DNA of 64,000 nucleotides from Nymphaea colorata. Taxonomy: Eukaryota > Streptophyta > Magnoliopsida > Nymphaeales > Nymphaeaceae. The notes beneath the pieces were generated by a model, which was given only the letters and a program-made list of their open reading frames with translations, did not search any database and was not told the DNA's origin. The position numbers and the translations under genes were made by a program. Shown here piece after piece: positions 22,723-34,516 of this stretch. Positions within the stretch are counted from its first letter, which is position 1. The number at the start of each line of letters is the position of its first letter. The stretch covers positions 24,027,934 to 24,091,933 of the forward strand of contig NC_045138.2 in NCBI RefSeq assembly GCF_008831285.2. The letters are read 5' to 3'.

Positions 22723-25090
22723 AATAACTTCTCACTAGTCTCTAGAAATGAATTTTGGATAGCTTCACCCTCGTTAAAAACACCATCATCAGCATCACCT
22801 TCATCTGTTACCTCATTAAGGTCTGCTTGTGGTTTAGGGGAAGCAATAAACACATCAAACTTTTTCTAGTCCTCCATTGTAGGTGTAGTATTATGGTTTA
22901 ATGACTCCCTATTTCACTCAATGGTCTTAAAGAATGGTTCCTACTCATCAAAACAAATATCTAGTGAGATCAACACTTGGTTGGTTTCTAATCAAAGCAC
23001 TGATATCTTTTTTTTTTATGAAGAATATCCCAAGAAGACACACTGTTTGGCTCTTTGACTTAATTTGTCACATCCTTTGAATTTGACAAAAACTAGACAC
23101 CCAAAAGTCCTTAAGTGTGTAATTTTGATAGGTATATTCATAAAAAATTTCATTGGAAATTTATTATTCAAATGTCTTGACAGAAGCATGTTTATAATAT
23201 AACATGTTGTCGTAACTGCATCACTCCAAAACCTTTTTTGTACTGACATTTGGAATAGTAATGAGTGAGTAGTTTCTAAGAGATGTTTATTTTTTCCTTT
23301 TGAGAGTATTTACATGTAAATTGATGAGTAATGTCATGCATTTTCTCAAATTGACCAAATTCTTGATTTTTGTATTCAGTTCCATTGTTTGATCTTAGGA
23401 TCTTCACACGAGCATTATACTAAGTTTCAATCATCTTGAAAAACTCACAAAACTTTGAAAAAACTTCATTTTTAGATTTTCAACAAGTACAATCATGTTA
23501 TTTTATAACAATCATCAATGAAAGTCACATAGTAACGATATCTACTATAAGAATTAACAGGCGCAAGGCCCCAAACATCAGAATGCACTAACTCAAACAA
23601 AGTGTTAGTATGATTTTCTATAATACCAAATGGTAATCTAGACAACTTGGCAAATTTGCAAATGTCACACAGCTGCAAATTAAACACTAACTCAGGCATT
23701 AGAACTTTCAAAGTTTGACTTAACACATATCTAAGGCGCTGGTGCCATAACTCTCCATTTGATTTAAAACTTGTGACTAGTGCACTACTTGTGTTGTCCA
23801 GCCAATAAACGTCGCGGTGTAATTCTTTCTTACCAATCATCTTCCTCGTCGTAATGTCTTGAATAATCACATTAGTTGGAGAGAAAGTAACACAACAAGT
23901 AAGTTCTCTTATAAGTTTCGATATAGATAACATATTAGAATTCAAATCTGGCATGTGTAGAATTTTGGAGCTAAATGGCTGATTTAAAAAAGACATTTCA
24001 CCAATACCACTCACATGCATAGAATACCTATTTGCTATAGTAACAGATTAATCAATATAATGAGTGGAATAGTTCATGAGTAGAAGTCGATCCATGGTCA
24101 TGTAGTCACTCGCCCCGGAGTCCAAAACCCAAGTATTAGAAAACATACTTTTAGGGTTACACCGAGTAGAATTACTTGCTGATCAAGCCATGGCTTTTTG
24201 CTTGACAGACATGTGCTTTAGCAATTCTAAAATCTTTTCTATGATAGTTGTAGCATCATTAGTCTCTTTAGATTTTGTAGCAGCCACTTTTGTCAAGGAT
24301 GAAGTTTCTCTAAATTTTTCAAATGGTGATTTCTTAGGTTCTGGTCTCCCCTACAAAAACTAACATCGCTCGCGCAAGTGTCCCTCCTTTTTACAATAGG
24401 TGCAAACTCTCTTCATTTTTTCTTTCCATCGGTTAAACCCATTTTGGTTCTCAGCAGCCACAAATGCAACTTTATCATTAGATTCTTCCCCCTTTGGCAG
24501 CGAAGGAATCATGACCTGCTTCCTTGATTCATCACTCATTAATGAAGAACAAATGGTGGATAATGATGACAGTGATATATGCATAAAAATCTATTGCTGT
24601 ATTGGTTCATATTATGTACCAAGACTATTAAGTAATTGAAAAAATTTTTGCTGCTTACATAAACAATCTCAGGTTTGCAGACTTTCAGTCATATTAACTA
24701 AGTAGTCTAACTCGTCCCACAACCCTTGAAGATCACCAAGATGTTCATCAAAACTAGTTTTGTGATCTTTCTTTATACTGTAAAATTTTTTTGACAAATA
24801 AAACATCCTACCAATATTGTTTTTCTCAATATACAACTATTTATCTTTTTTCCAAATTTGTGCGGCAGTTTCAACAAAGGAAAAACCTTGTTGAATTCTC
24901 GGTTCCATAGAATTCATCAACCAATACATGACCATGTGATTGGTCATCTTCCACTCCTTGTAGAATGAGATATTCTCATCTAGTTTTAGGAGGTCACCAG
25001 TAACATATTCAAGTTTTGATTTTCCACTCAAAAATAACGTTGCTGATTTTGACCATGCAAGATAATGTATCCCATTGAGAAGCACCGACG
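22723..25090 (-). pseudogene. Copia-3 gag, protease and integrase remnants
   Basis: From 25085 downward: gag LNGIHYLAWSKSATLFLSGK and MVMYWLMNSMEPRIQQGFSF; zinc knuckle CTYCKKEGHLRERC (24401-24360); protease TWVLDSGASDYMT (about 24135-24095); LSISKLIRELTCCVTFSP (about 23925); GAG-pre-integrase ELWHQRLRYVLSQTL with CDICKFAKLSRLPF; integrase VHSDVWGLAPVNSYSRYRYY; late integrase FWSDAVTTTCYIINMLLSRH (23231-23170) and CVFLGYSS (23030). The frame is broken in several places. Confidence 0.87.
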
Positions 25091-25660
25091 TGATTTTAAT
25101 AGCAGTATTGGGTTGCTCTTAAACAACAATCTTCTCAATGACTCGATTGTTACATGTTTCAGCCATGATGCTCATGAAGATGAGAATAAGGAGATCATAT
25201 ATGCTCAGGCATCATCCAGGACCAGCAAACACTCGCTGAACTTTTAAAAATCACCTCCAACTCGGATAAATCTGAAAATTGGACAGGAACTCACTGACGG
25301 GGTGAGGAGTGGACGCCCCTAGTTTCATATCCAAATGAGCATTGGAGAGAAATCGCGTGAAGGTTTCTTCTCGCCTTCTGGCTGTTCCTCATGTTCGCAG
25401 GAAACTTTAGAAACCTACGGTACTTGTAAAATCCACTGTTCTTCACAAGATCATCCAAAAAATCTGAAACTTGGTCCAAAAATAGTAAACACAACCTGAA
25501 TCTAACGCCCCCTTCGACTCCAAAGAGGAATGCGTGAGAGAAAAATTCACACCTGGACAGAGGAGTTTGGTGTGTCTGCTCGACTCCTCGACAGAAATAC
25601 ACAGGAAGCTCTCTGAAACTTAGGATCAAAGCCCCAACAACCTCAGCGGAAGCACTTAAT

Positions 25661-25672
25661 GCTCTGATACCA
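25661..25672 (-). other. Copia-3 primer-binding site
   Basis: The minus strand reads TGGTATCAGAGC immediately next to the LTR end. This makes the right LTR the 5' LTR. Confidence 0.92.
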
Positions 25673-25986
25673 TGTTGAATAAGAGAAAAAGAAAGACAGA
25701 GCAAGCACACAAAGTTTAACTTTGTTCAGCCTGATCAGTGGCCTACGTCCACACACGAGACAACACAATGGCTGTTTTCACACACTAACAACAACGAGTT
25801 CTTTTACAGGTGAGAAAACAAAAAAAAAACTTCACACACCTCCACCATAAGAGAATCAACAAAAGGTAGGAGATGATAGTTGTCCAAAAATAACTGCCAA
25901 CATAAAAATAAAGAACCAGAAAATGAGACACTTCCTATAAATATAATTGTTAAAAAAGAGATGTGCATAAAACCCTTTCTTCAACA
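25673..25986 (-). repeat. Copia-3 5' LTR, full length (314 bp)
   Basis: Bounded by TGTTGAATAAG on the left and CTTCAACA on the right, so the ends form a short inverted repeat. After it, Copia-2 sequence resumes with a copia reverse transcriptase remnant reading KALYGLK. Confidence 0.9.
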
Positions 25987-25989
25987 CAT

Positions 25990-27085
25990 AGGCATATGAA
26001 AATTCTACACATCCCTCTTGTTATGATGGCTCCATAAGGCTTTGTATGGTCTTAAGTAAGCATAAACAGCCTAGTACCAAGTGTTGAGCTCATCCCTTCT
26101 CCAGTTTGGACTTTATGAACCAACTACATATACATCATTATTTATTTTAAATCAAGGTTTATATTATGATTTATAATGATGATATAATTATTACAGGGAG
26201 TTCCTCTTTATATAATCAACGATTACATCCAAATTGAGCACCAACTTCTCATTAAATGATCTTGGTCCTTTGCACTTCTTCCTAGGAGTTCAAGCTATTC
26301 AAACTAATAAAGGTTGTTTTTATCTCAGCATAAATATGCACTTGATCTCCTCACACGTTGCAATATGGATGGATCCAATCCAGTCAAAACTCCCCTGTCA
26401 TTGTCCAGTTGCATTGTTAAAATAGACATGTGATTCTAAAATGTCACATTGTATGGCCACACAATTGGAGCATTACAATTTCTATCTCATACTCGACCAG
26501 ACATCGCCTTTCAAGTCAATAAAATCTGTCAATTTATGCAAAGCCCAACTGTATGGATAGCTGTAAGAATCTTTCTCATGGCTTATTGATAAAGTCAAAC
26601 TCGGCTTTCAACCTTGTCTATTTTGGCGCAGAGTAGGTAGTGTGCCCTGATGACCACCAATCTATAAGCATGTATGCTATTTTTCTTGGATCTAATCTCA
26701 TTTCTTGAAGTTCTAAAAAAGCAATCAACTATTGCTCGATCCTCTACAGAAGTTGAATATCATTCAGAAGTTAATACTGTAAAAGAAATTTTATGGCTTG
26801 AATATTTGTTGACAGAACTTGGCATCCTGATCCACCATACTCTTACAATATGGTGCAATAATGTCAAGGCAGCATATTATCGACCAATCCAGCTATGCAT
26901 CAGAAGAGTAAACATGTTGAAATTCACGTGCATTTCGTTCACCATCATGCAAGTCCAGGGAATTTATGTGTTCAACATGTGTCGTCCTCACATCAACTAT
27001 CTGATTCCCTTACTAAACCTCTACTTGATGAGCCATTCCTTAGACACATGGACAAACTCACCATTCTGGACCGTTGACTTTGTGA
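25990..27085 (+). pseudogene. Copia-2 reverse transcriptase and RNase H remnants
   Basis: KALYGLK is followed by TAA where a Gln codon is expected (about 26036). Next come NDDIIITGSS near the YVDD motif position (about 26180) and NFSLNDLGPLHFFLGVQA (26239-26292). RNase H continues with STIARSSTEVEYHSEVN (about 26728) and CNNVKAAY, and the C-terminal block SKHVEIHVHFVHHHASPG (about 26904) runs on to the purine tract before the 3' LTR. Heavily decayed, consistent with being the oldest of the nested set. Confidence 0.85.
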
Positions 27086-27090
27086 GGGGA

Positions 27091-27360
27091 TGTTAGCAAT
27101 ATACATGCACATGGTAACCAACAAGCTCCATGTCAAACAAATAAAAAGAAATATAATTCTCAGCAACAAGACTTTCCTAACGATAGTTAAAAAAAATGAC
27201 AAGGTTGGATCCAAACATGAACATGGAGATAAAGAAAAGAGAGATAATTGTGGACCTAGACTATGTGAAAATCCACAAAATAAGGAGACAATATCTTGTA
27301 ACGAAATGATAATACTAAAGGAGAAAATCTCTCCCACTTATGTACCTTGAGTTTTTTTAT
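27091..27360 (+). repeat. Copia-2 3' LTR, right border uncertain
   Basis: Starts TGTTAGCAATATACATGCAC right after GTGAGGGGA, a polypurine tract. It matches the 13360 copy in its first ~50 bases and again at GACAAGGTTGGATCCAAACA. Confidence 0.65.
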
Positions 27361-27447
27361 GTAGTAAGGAAACATCCACGGTGATAATAGAGTGGAGGCA
27401 AATTTGTGGAGGTATGTGCTTGACTCCGAATCATGCTAAAGTTGAGC

Positions 27448-27578
<131 letters not shown>

Positions 27579-27699
27579 ATCCTTCATTTAGTTGTAACTT
27601 ATTACCGTAACAACTGAGTGAGTCCTCTCATCTTCCATAAGGTCATGGTTCAGGCTCATGGCCACAACCCAACAAAGTTTAAGTCCAACCTCAAAATAT

Positions 27700-27700
<1 letters not shown>

Positions 27701-27736
<36 letters not shown>
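27701..27736. repeat. (CT)18 microsatellite
   Basis: Eighteen uninterrupted CT units, 120 bp after the larger array. Confidence 0.95.
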
Positions 27737-27739
<3 letters not shown>

Positions 27740-30663
27740 ATTCATAGAGAAGATGGGTATTGAAACTTTTAAATGTGTGGAATTTCCAAACTAGAGGCCT
27801 TATAATTAGCATTTGAATTTTCATCTCAGTCCATTGAGATGAATAACTTTTCATTGTGTAACATAGGACCATAAACACGGGCATGCCTATATTTGAGCTA
27901 TAATGCTTTCTCATGTTCGTCCCGATCAGTTAGGGATAAGTGTTGGATTTACTTCCTTAATCTAAGTTAACTAGTTGATTTTCGGGCCTTGACAAATGAC
28001 AGACCATAAGAAAAAGAAGAATAAAGGCAAATGCAAAATAATACAATGCCAAATCCCAAGTCCATACCCAAAGTATTTCCCACCCTCGACCTCTCTTTGA
28101 TTGTAACTCCACGGTTGTAGACAAATGTAGTTTGCCACAGTTTTGTACTAGGCTCATATTCATCCAAATCCAAACTCATAGGGAAAAACAGTCCGTTCCA
28201 AGACTCACATATGCATAAAGCTTAAGATGAGAACTGGATCACAGCTAGCTCACTGTACTTAGAGTTAGCGTTGTACTTTTTTGTTATTCGACGGTGAGTA
28301 TGATTAAGATGGTCTATATCTGACTAATCATGAACTAGTAATTCATTGGATCTGACTCTATTTTCAATTCACACGCCTAAGGGTTTGCATTTGTTCAACA
28401 AAGAAGTTAAATTTTGTCCCTGCTTAAAAGCCATATTGTACAAGAGTTGTTCACATTTTGATCTATCCAGCATCACATTCGAGTTGGGTGAGATGACCTG
28501 GGAGGGAAAATGATGAATTTGGATCCATTTAGCACCTTAGCTAGCTAATCAAATATGCTTAATCTTTAAACTAATGTGATCACCCATCAAATTTAGAGTC
28601 TAATGCTACATCAGAAATCTGTGTCTGATTTCTAATCAAAATAAAGTTGCATTTATGTGTGTGAAAACCAGTCTTTTGTTGACATGCATAATAAGAAGTC
28701 AAAGACATTTCTGACCAGGTCCTAAAGAGGTTGGTCCTAGAATAGTTTGGTCCATATTCACCAGTAAAGCTTGGCTTCCAAATATCAGCAGCATTTGCCA
28801 ACAAGTGCTCCATTTATCTCCAAATACCTTTAAGTTGAAGGAGCCAACAGTTCAATAATCTATGCTTAAATTGTAAAGGATGTCCGAAAAAACTAAATAA
28901 ACATACTGCAACATTTTTTTAACTGCAAATGTTCATATACTTCATGGTGTCACTCTACTTGAAGTTATTATTGTAATAATGACAAGATAGTGGTAGTTAT
29001 TCTTCTTAAAACGACTAGAGCAACGTGCAATTTTCGGTTGTTTACATTCGTCTCGGACAATTTCTTGCCTGAATAAAAAATATTTCGCAACGAATGCTTC
29101 TTATAGCCCAGATGTGCTTATCACAGTCTGACAATGGTTAAGCAATACAAATCGCCTGACTACCCATATGCGTGTTTATAAACATATTGAAAACTTAAGC
29201 GCTCATTTCTTTTAACTTGTAGGTGTGCATTTTGAAGCACATGATGAAAAATGGCAATTATACAGCCGAATGTTATGTTTGTTCTTTGTGTTAAACTCTT
29301 CTTGATATTTCATGAAGATAAAGCAAAATAACATTAGTAAAATGTCATTAGATGTCATGTCATTAGAGACTCCATTCATCATGTTCATCAATAATTCCTT
29401 CAACGCCGCTCTACTGTTAGCACTTTGGCTAGTGGAGGTTCGCAACCTTGGGCACTTCTCTTTTCCTCGGTTTCTTTTTTTTTTTTTTTTTTTTTTAACA
29501 AGTTGGTAGCATCATGCCCCTCATTGTGGAGCCACATATAGGCAGGTGTGAGCATTTGCCAACACCAGCTTCACAAAGATCATGTATTTTCACATTAGTG
29601 CCTTAAACAATTTACTCATGACAGTTTTTTAATTACTGCCCTCAGCCAGAGGCAGAGCTACATATGGACGGCTGTGGGCAGTTTCCAACACCATCCCCTT
29701 CAGGTTTCTTCATTTTTAAATATCTCTAAATATTTTGCTATATTATGTATATAAGTGCCCCTTCAAACATGAAAAATCTGTGACTCCACTACTGCCCTCC
29801 AGTGAAACTTTCTAAAAGTTACATGTAATTTTTTTTTTCTTTTGAGGAGCCAGGGCCCATGCGAGCCCTTGGCTCCACCTCTGCCGCTCTCAACCCAAAA
29901 TTTCTGGCTACACCACTACATCCACTACATGCGCTGCGCTGATGGTAGGGACATTGCAGCAAGATCATGTCAACCACCGACCATAGCGATCCTTGGCCAT
30001 GGCCTATTGCGCCTTCTATTACAAGACCACCTCCAGTGTCCGGAGATATGAGGCGTTAACACACAAGGAGCTTTTTTCGTTTTTAAAGGGTTATTAAGAA
30101 TCTTCCTCTAGCTCTTATCCAGTGAAAAAAACTACAGACTTTAAGATCGTACACTTATATATAAAAAAAAGGGACTTCTTTAGTGCATTATTCTTGACAA
30201 ATTCAAGTGCATTATTAATGAATGGTGCAGCTTGGCAACCTATTGGTTGACGACATCCAGAAGCAGGCATTGAACCCATAGTGCAAATTCCATCCTTATG
30301 TTGGGCATTGCACTATCGGCTCTTTGCATTTTGCTCATGTTGATTAAGGTAAGTTCTAACTTGATGGACGTTCTGCCCAACTCTCAAATGTCTTTTCCAC
30401 CCATCTTCTCGGCCTCCATCTGCTTCCTTGGCCGGTTAAACTACTCAGATCACGTCACTGTGCATAGGTGGAACCACATCTCTTACAAAACTTTGTTCCA
30501 GATTCGGAAAGCATTCAGTCAATAACCTCCTCATTCACTCCCACCCATTCTCACCCCAGAGGTGAGAACCCAAATCCTCATCCACCCAAATCTCCTCCAG
30601 TCCACAATATCAACAATAAGGTCTAGCTCCGTTAGACCAAGTAATGCCCTTAACATTAACAGT

Positions 30664-31117
30664 TAGGGATGTCAACATATCTGATTTCAATTGGACATCT
30701 GACAACTATTTCAATTGGATATCTTACAAAACTGTTTGGAAAAAAATCAGATATGGAAAAAAAAAATCGATTAAGAAAATGGAACAAATCCGGATTTAAG
30801 AAATGACATCCGATTAGGTTCAGATTGGGGTTCAGATATACATAAATATTCAATCGGATTTGGATTAGACTTAGTTTTAAAGAAATATTCTATATTCAAA
30901 GCTCTGACATTTGAAAATCTGCTAGATTCGATTCAAAATTTGGATTCAGTTTCAGATATAAAAGTAAAAGTCGAATTCAAATTGGATTTCATATTCATAT
31001 TTGAATATGAATTTTCTATACTTGTATTTGAATCCAAATTTGAATTTGAGCATATGAACATCCGAAAAAAACAGTTAAGAGTATATCTAATTCAAATCTG
31101 ATCCGTTGGTATTCCTA
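30664..31117. mobile_element. MITE-like element of the TAGGGATGTCAA family
   Basis: The left end is TAGGGATGTCAACATATCTG. The right end, read on the other strand, is TAGGAATACCAACGGATCAG, an imperfect inverted repeat. The interior is degenerate AAATCGGATTTGAATTC-type sequence with no coding capacity. A second member lies at 51898-52198. No clear 8-bp flanking duplication was found. Confidence 0.65.
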
Positions 31118-31536
31118 TTGATATTTGAAGAGTTATGTTGGTGGGGGTAGAAGACACATCTACTGCAAAACCATTTCCAAGGTTTGGATTTCTTGTGTGG
31201 CAGTGCCTGGGGTCCATCTATTAGCCATCCATGTCCTTCCTCGACTGCCAAAACACATGGATGAAGAACCTCAGGGTCTCCTCCTCAGAAGAAAGCTAAA
31301 TTATATACAACACCTTTCCCTAGCCCATGAATTAAGTTGCGTGCCTTGGACTTTACCCTTTGCTTCATCAAGTTTTGCCAATGTTTGCATGATAATCAAA
31401 CCCATCTTTAATGGGAACGAGTTTTGTATGTCATTTCATATACAAAACGAGCATACACCAAAGGTGGACCTTATTAACATTATGCATATTTACTTTAATG
31501 TCCTAACGTTATATGTGCACAACGAATATTCTTAAT

Positions 31537-31892
31537 AATGTCGTTATGCCATACCGCTGTTGCTATCTCATACCTATTATCTCATACCCTTGACATTATC
31601 ATACCTCTTTCATTATTTCATACCCTTGTTGTTATCGTAACTTTGTCGTTATCTTATACCCCTTGTTATTATCTCGTACCCATTATTTCATACTCTCATC
31701 ATTATCATCCTCATATCATTATCTCATACCCATAGCATTGAGATAATGACAAGGGGTGGTATGAGATAATAATTAGGTGAAATAATAATGGGTATAAGAT
31801 AACAATATGGATATGAAATAAGGATAAATGTATGAGATAATGTGTATGAGATAACAATATGAGATGATGACAGGAGTATAAAATAGCGACAT
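31537..31892. repeat. Large inverted repeat built of a minisatellite
   Basis: The left arm (31537-31735) is a degenerate array of units like ATTATCTCATACCC. The right arm (31737-31892) is an array of the reverse complement, GGGTATGAGATAAT. The outermost bases also pair (ATGTCG(T/C)TAT... on the left, ...GCGACAT on the right), and the turn is near 31735. A transcript of either strand would fold into a long imperfect hairpin. Confidence 0.88.
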
Positions 31893-33154
31893 GAGCGAGA
31901 CAAAAAAAAACTAAAGATATTTTTTTGCCGCTTAAAAGGGTATATTATATTAATCATAACGATATGTATATACGGACTGACATGTTTGAGCTTTATCAAA
32001 TTCCAAAATCTTCCTTTTTTGGTTTCCATTTTATGTCCCTATAAAAGTTTTCTTTTTCTATTACTTAGAGACACTTTTCTTTATGATTAATTAAATTGGC
32101 GCACAAAAATTTCATACATGGCACAGTGTATAGCCTGCTTGGATCTTTAATCTCCTCCCTTGCATGAAAAGTAATCCCAGCCAATGAGTGCTGATTCACG
32201 AGAAACACTTGGGCAACTTCATCATCAACAATCATCTAAATGGCAAGAGATGCTCTAGCTACTAAGATGATACCACCGATCCTTCAGCAGCAGAAGCCAA
32301 GAACCCCTGCAATCGATTAGCTTGAACCCTATGGTTCGATCCCCAACCTTGGATCGATCAGAGATGCTCTTCAAAGAAACCCTAGGGTGCCCAGGGGTTG
32401 GATTTTACATCTTTAACATCATTTACTCTTGGCTTAACTCAACTACATAATGTGTTATGAAGGACAAATTTTCTATTGCTAAGTGTTTTTAAGGGACAGT
32501 TAGATACAGAATATGTGCATTCTTTTGTTAGATTTTCTGTTAAAGGGTCATTTAAAGTTGAATTAAGAAACAAGTTCACGAATTTTTTTTAAGTTAACAG
32601 AAATGAATTAAACGAATTAAGCGAGCTAAACTCAAACTCAACAATGCATCGTCAAGTCGAGCTCAAACCTGTTCTATGAAAATCGACACAGGTTCAAGAC
32701 CAGCTAGAGTTCAACTTGACTCGTGTGCAGCCCATAGCACACATCCGCGGATCAAAGCTGCGGACAATACGATGTTCATTTTCAAATAAAGCCCAAGGCC
32801 GACTTGAACCAGAGGAAGACCCGCTCCTAACGAATGAGATAAGCGAGCCAGTAGGCAGTAAGCTCCACCCACTTATAGCCTCATGAACGTAAGTAAAGAC
32901 CAGACGGGTTACAGATCCCCAGTGGGCGCCCGAAACTATGACAGGAAACGGTACAGTCAACGACCGACTTCTTTCTCCTACCAAGGAAAAGGATAAACAA
33001 AAGCTTCGATGGCATTTTGGTAAATATTCGATGGAGTGCATAGCCATTCAGATAAGGCCAGCACCTCTCAGCCAATGAATGTTAAAAGATTGATGGCTCA
33101 CAGGAGAATAAATGCAGGCAGAGGCATCTCTCTCTCTCTCTCTTTATCTCTCTC
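31893..33154. other. Intergenic DNA upstream of the lumenal protein gene
   Basis: Contains a degraded MITE (listed next). The last 300 bases would hold the promoter of the 33155 gene. I could not identify a convincing TATA box. The 5' leader ends in a (CT)n-rich stretch at 33129-33153. Confidence 0.5.
32410..32737. mobile_element. Degraded member of the AGCTCGA-rich MITE family
   Basis: Shares GGCTTAACTCAACTACATAAT with the interior of the 10699 element (GGCTTAACTACATAAT). It ends GACTCGTGTGCAGCCCA, like that element's right terminus TGTGCAGCCCT. The left terminus is missing or not recognisable. Confidence 0.6.
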
Positions 33155-33910
33155 ATGGCGACCATCTTCTCACCCTCGGCCATTCTCTTCTCTGCTTCGC
33201 CAAAACCAACACCAAATCCCCCTCCTCCCAAGCAAGCCATCCTGCAGCTACCTCCTAAATACACTACGATTTCGAAATCTTCTTCTGCTATTGCCCATAC
33301 TGCAATGACTGCAGCAGCGGCCGCCGCCGCAGTTTCTGTTCTTATCTCCACTCCGGCGTTCCCATCCCTAGCTGAGGAGCCATCCACATCCTATCGTGTT
33401 TACTATGGAACAGCTGCTAGTGCAGCCAACTATGGTGGCTATGGTGGCAATTCCAACAAGAAGGACTCCGCTGAATATGTCTACGAGGTACCTGATGGCT
33501 GGAAAGAACGCCTCATCTCAAAGATTGCTAAAGGAACTAATGGTACTGACAGTGAGTTTTACAACCCCAAAAAGAAGACGGAGAAGGAGTACCTCACCTT
33601 TCTATCTGGGTTCCGGCAGCTCGCGCCACGAGACACAGTGCTCAACAATCTCGCACTGTCTGATGTTGACCTCCAGGATCTGATATCAACAGCAGATAGC
33701 GTTAGGTCAGAGGAGAAGAAGGATGACAAGGGTCAGGTATACTATGTGTATGAGATCGAAGGCACCGGCGGACACAGTTTGATTTCCGTCACCTGTGCAA
33801 AAAACAAGCTGTATGCTCACTTCGTCAATGCGCCGACACCTGAATGGAACAGAGATAAGGAAATTTTGATGCATGTTCACGAGTCCTTTAGGACTGTTGG
33901 ATCGACATAA
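33155..33910 (+). CDS. Thylakoid lumenal 19 kDa protein (PsbP-like), chloroplastic
   Basis: A single-exon gene for 251 residues. Residues 1-48 are a Ser/Pro/Ala/Lys-rich plastid transit peptide. Residues 49-72 (MTAAAAAAAVSVLISTPAF region) form a hydrophobic thylakoid-transfer segment ending in PSLA|EE, a typical lumenal cleavage site. No twin arginine is visible just before it, so Sec-type import is more likely than Tat. The mature part begins near YRVYYGTAASAANYGGYGG and carries VPDGWKERLISKIAKGTNGT, FRQLAPRDTVLNNLALSDVD and HFVNAPTPEWNRD, which I recognise from the plant thylakoid lumenal 19 kDa protein, a PsbP-superfamily relative of unclear exact function in the lumen. The ATG at 33155 gives a complete targeting signal. 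Its 3' end converges on AUG5, with about 600 bp between the stop codons. Confidence 0.92.
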   Translation: MATIFSPSAILFSASPKPTPNPPPPKQAILQLPPKYTTISKSSSAIAHTAMTAAAAAAAVSVLISTPAFPSLAEEPSTSYRVYYGTAASAANYGGYGGNSNKKDSAEYVYEVPDGWKERLISKIAKGTNGTDSEFYNPKKKTEKEYLTFLSGFRQLAPRDTVLNNLALSDVDLQDLISTADSVRSEEKKDDKGQVYYVYEIEGTGGHSLISVTCAKNKLYAHFVNAPTPEWNRDKEILMHVHESFRTVGST

Positions 33911-34038
33911 TAGCAATCATGTGTTTTTGTCTCCGGAGAAGATGAAATTAGATATACATATGAATGTATGCATGTATGTACATGTATATTGTTTGGCAGC
34001 ATCACAATTTTTTTCTGCTGATCTAACCAAATTATTTC

Positions 34039-34072
<34 letters not shown>
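34039..34072. repeat. (TG)n(AG)n microsatellite in a gene 3' region
   Basis: About 7 TG units followed by about 11 AG units, 130 bp past the stop codon of the lumenal protein gene. It is probably in its 3' UTR. Confidence 0.9.
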
Positions 34073-34074
<2 letters not shown>

Positions 34075-34516
34075 TTCTTTCATTCGCATAAAATGGATTG
34101 ATATACAATGAAACAATTTTGCAGTTGAATATGCAAATATTACATGTGGAAAAGAGCCTGCTGATCACGAAATAAGAGACCAAAATATACCAACAAGAGA
34201 ACTTGCAGGGTAGAAAACTCATACAGGAGCCACATGACCCATTAACATTTTCACTTCAAACGACAATGAAGATGCTTACCGTCTTAATAAAGTAAGCACG
34301 TCCATAAGAGGAGGAACTAGGTATCTTGCCCTTGCTGCATCTAAAACATGACTCATTTTCCATAATCGTGTGCTCATAAGCTTCAGCATTATTCAGGGAA
34401 CAAATTATCCTCTTCTTCCAGCCAAGCAGTCCACGACAAATCAAAACAGCAGATCTGGAATTTGGGTCGACCATATCTTATATAAATCAAACATAAGCAC
34501 ATCTACGAGGAGCTGC

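Larger units (their letters stand above)
15382..25986 (-). mobile_element. Copia-3: copia element nested in Copia-2, minus strand
   Basis: Direct LTRs bound it: 25673-25986 (5', next to a tRNA-Met primer-binding site) and 15382-15633 (3', truncated, next to a polypurine tract). Gag, zinc knuckle, protease and integrase fragments lie at 25085-23016. Reverse transcriptase and RNase H fragments lie at 17287-15650. The middle is filled by Copia-4. By eye the LTRs differ at roughly 23 of 252 aligned positions (about 9%), making it older than its own insertion. Its outer left end lacks the first 50-60 bp of the LTR, so the junction with Copia-2 has been deleted or rearranged. Confidence 0.9.
13360..27360 (+). 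mobile_element. Copia-2: outer copia element, split by nested insertions
   Basis: The left remnant has an LTR-like start at 13360 (TGTTGGCAATATACGTGCAC), then gag, protease and integrase pieces up to 15381. The right remnant starts in reverse transcriptase at about 25990, continues through RNase H and ends with a purine tract at 27081-27090 and a second LTR start at 27091 (TGTTAGCAATATACATGCAC). The two LTR starts match, and pol order continues across the gap, so the pieces belong to one element interrupted by Copia-3. The sequence between integrase and the middle of reverse transcriptase has been lost. The right end of the 3' LTR is uncertain. Confidence 0.85.
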
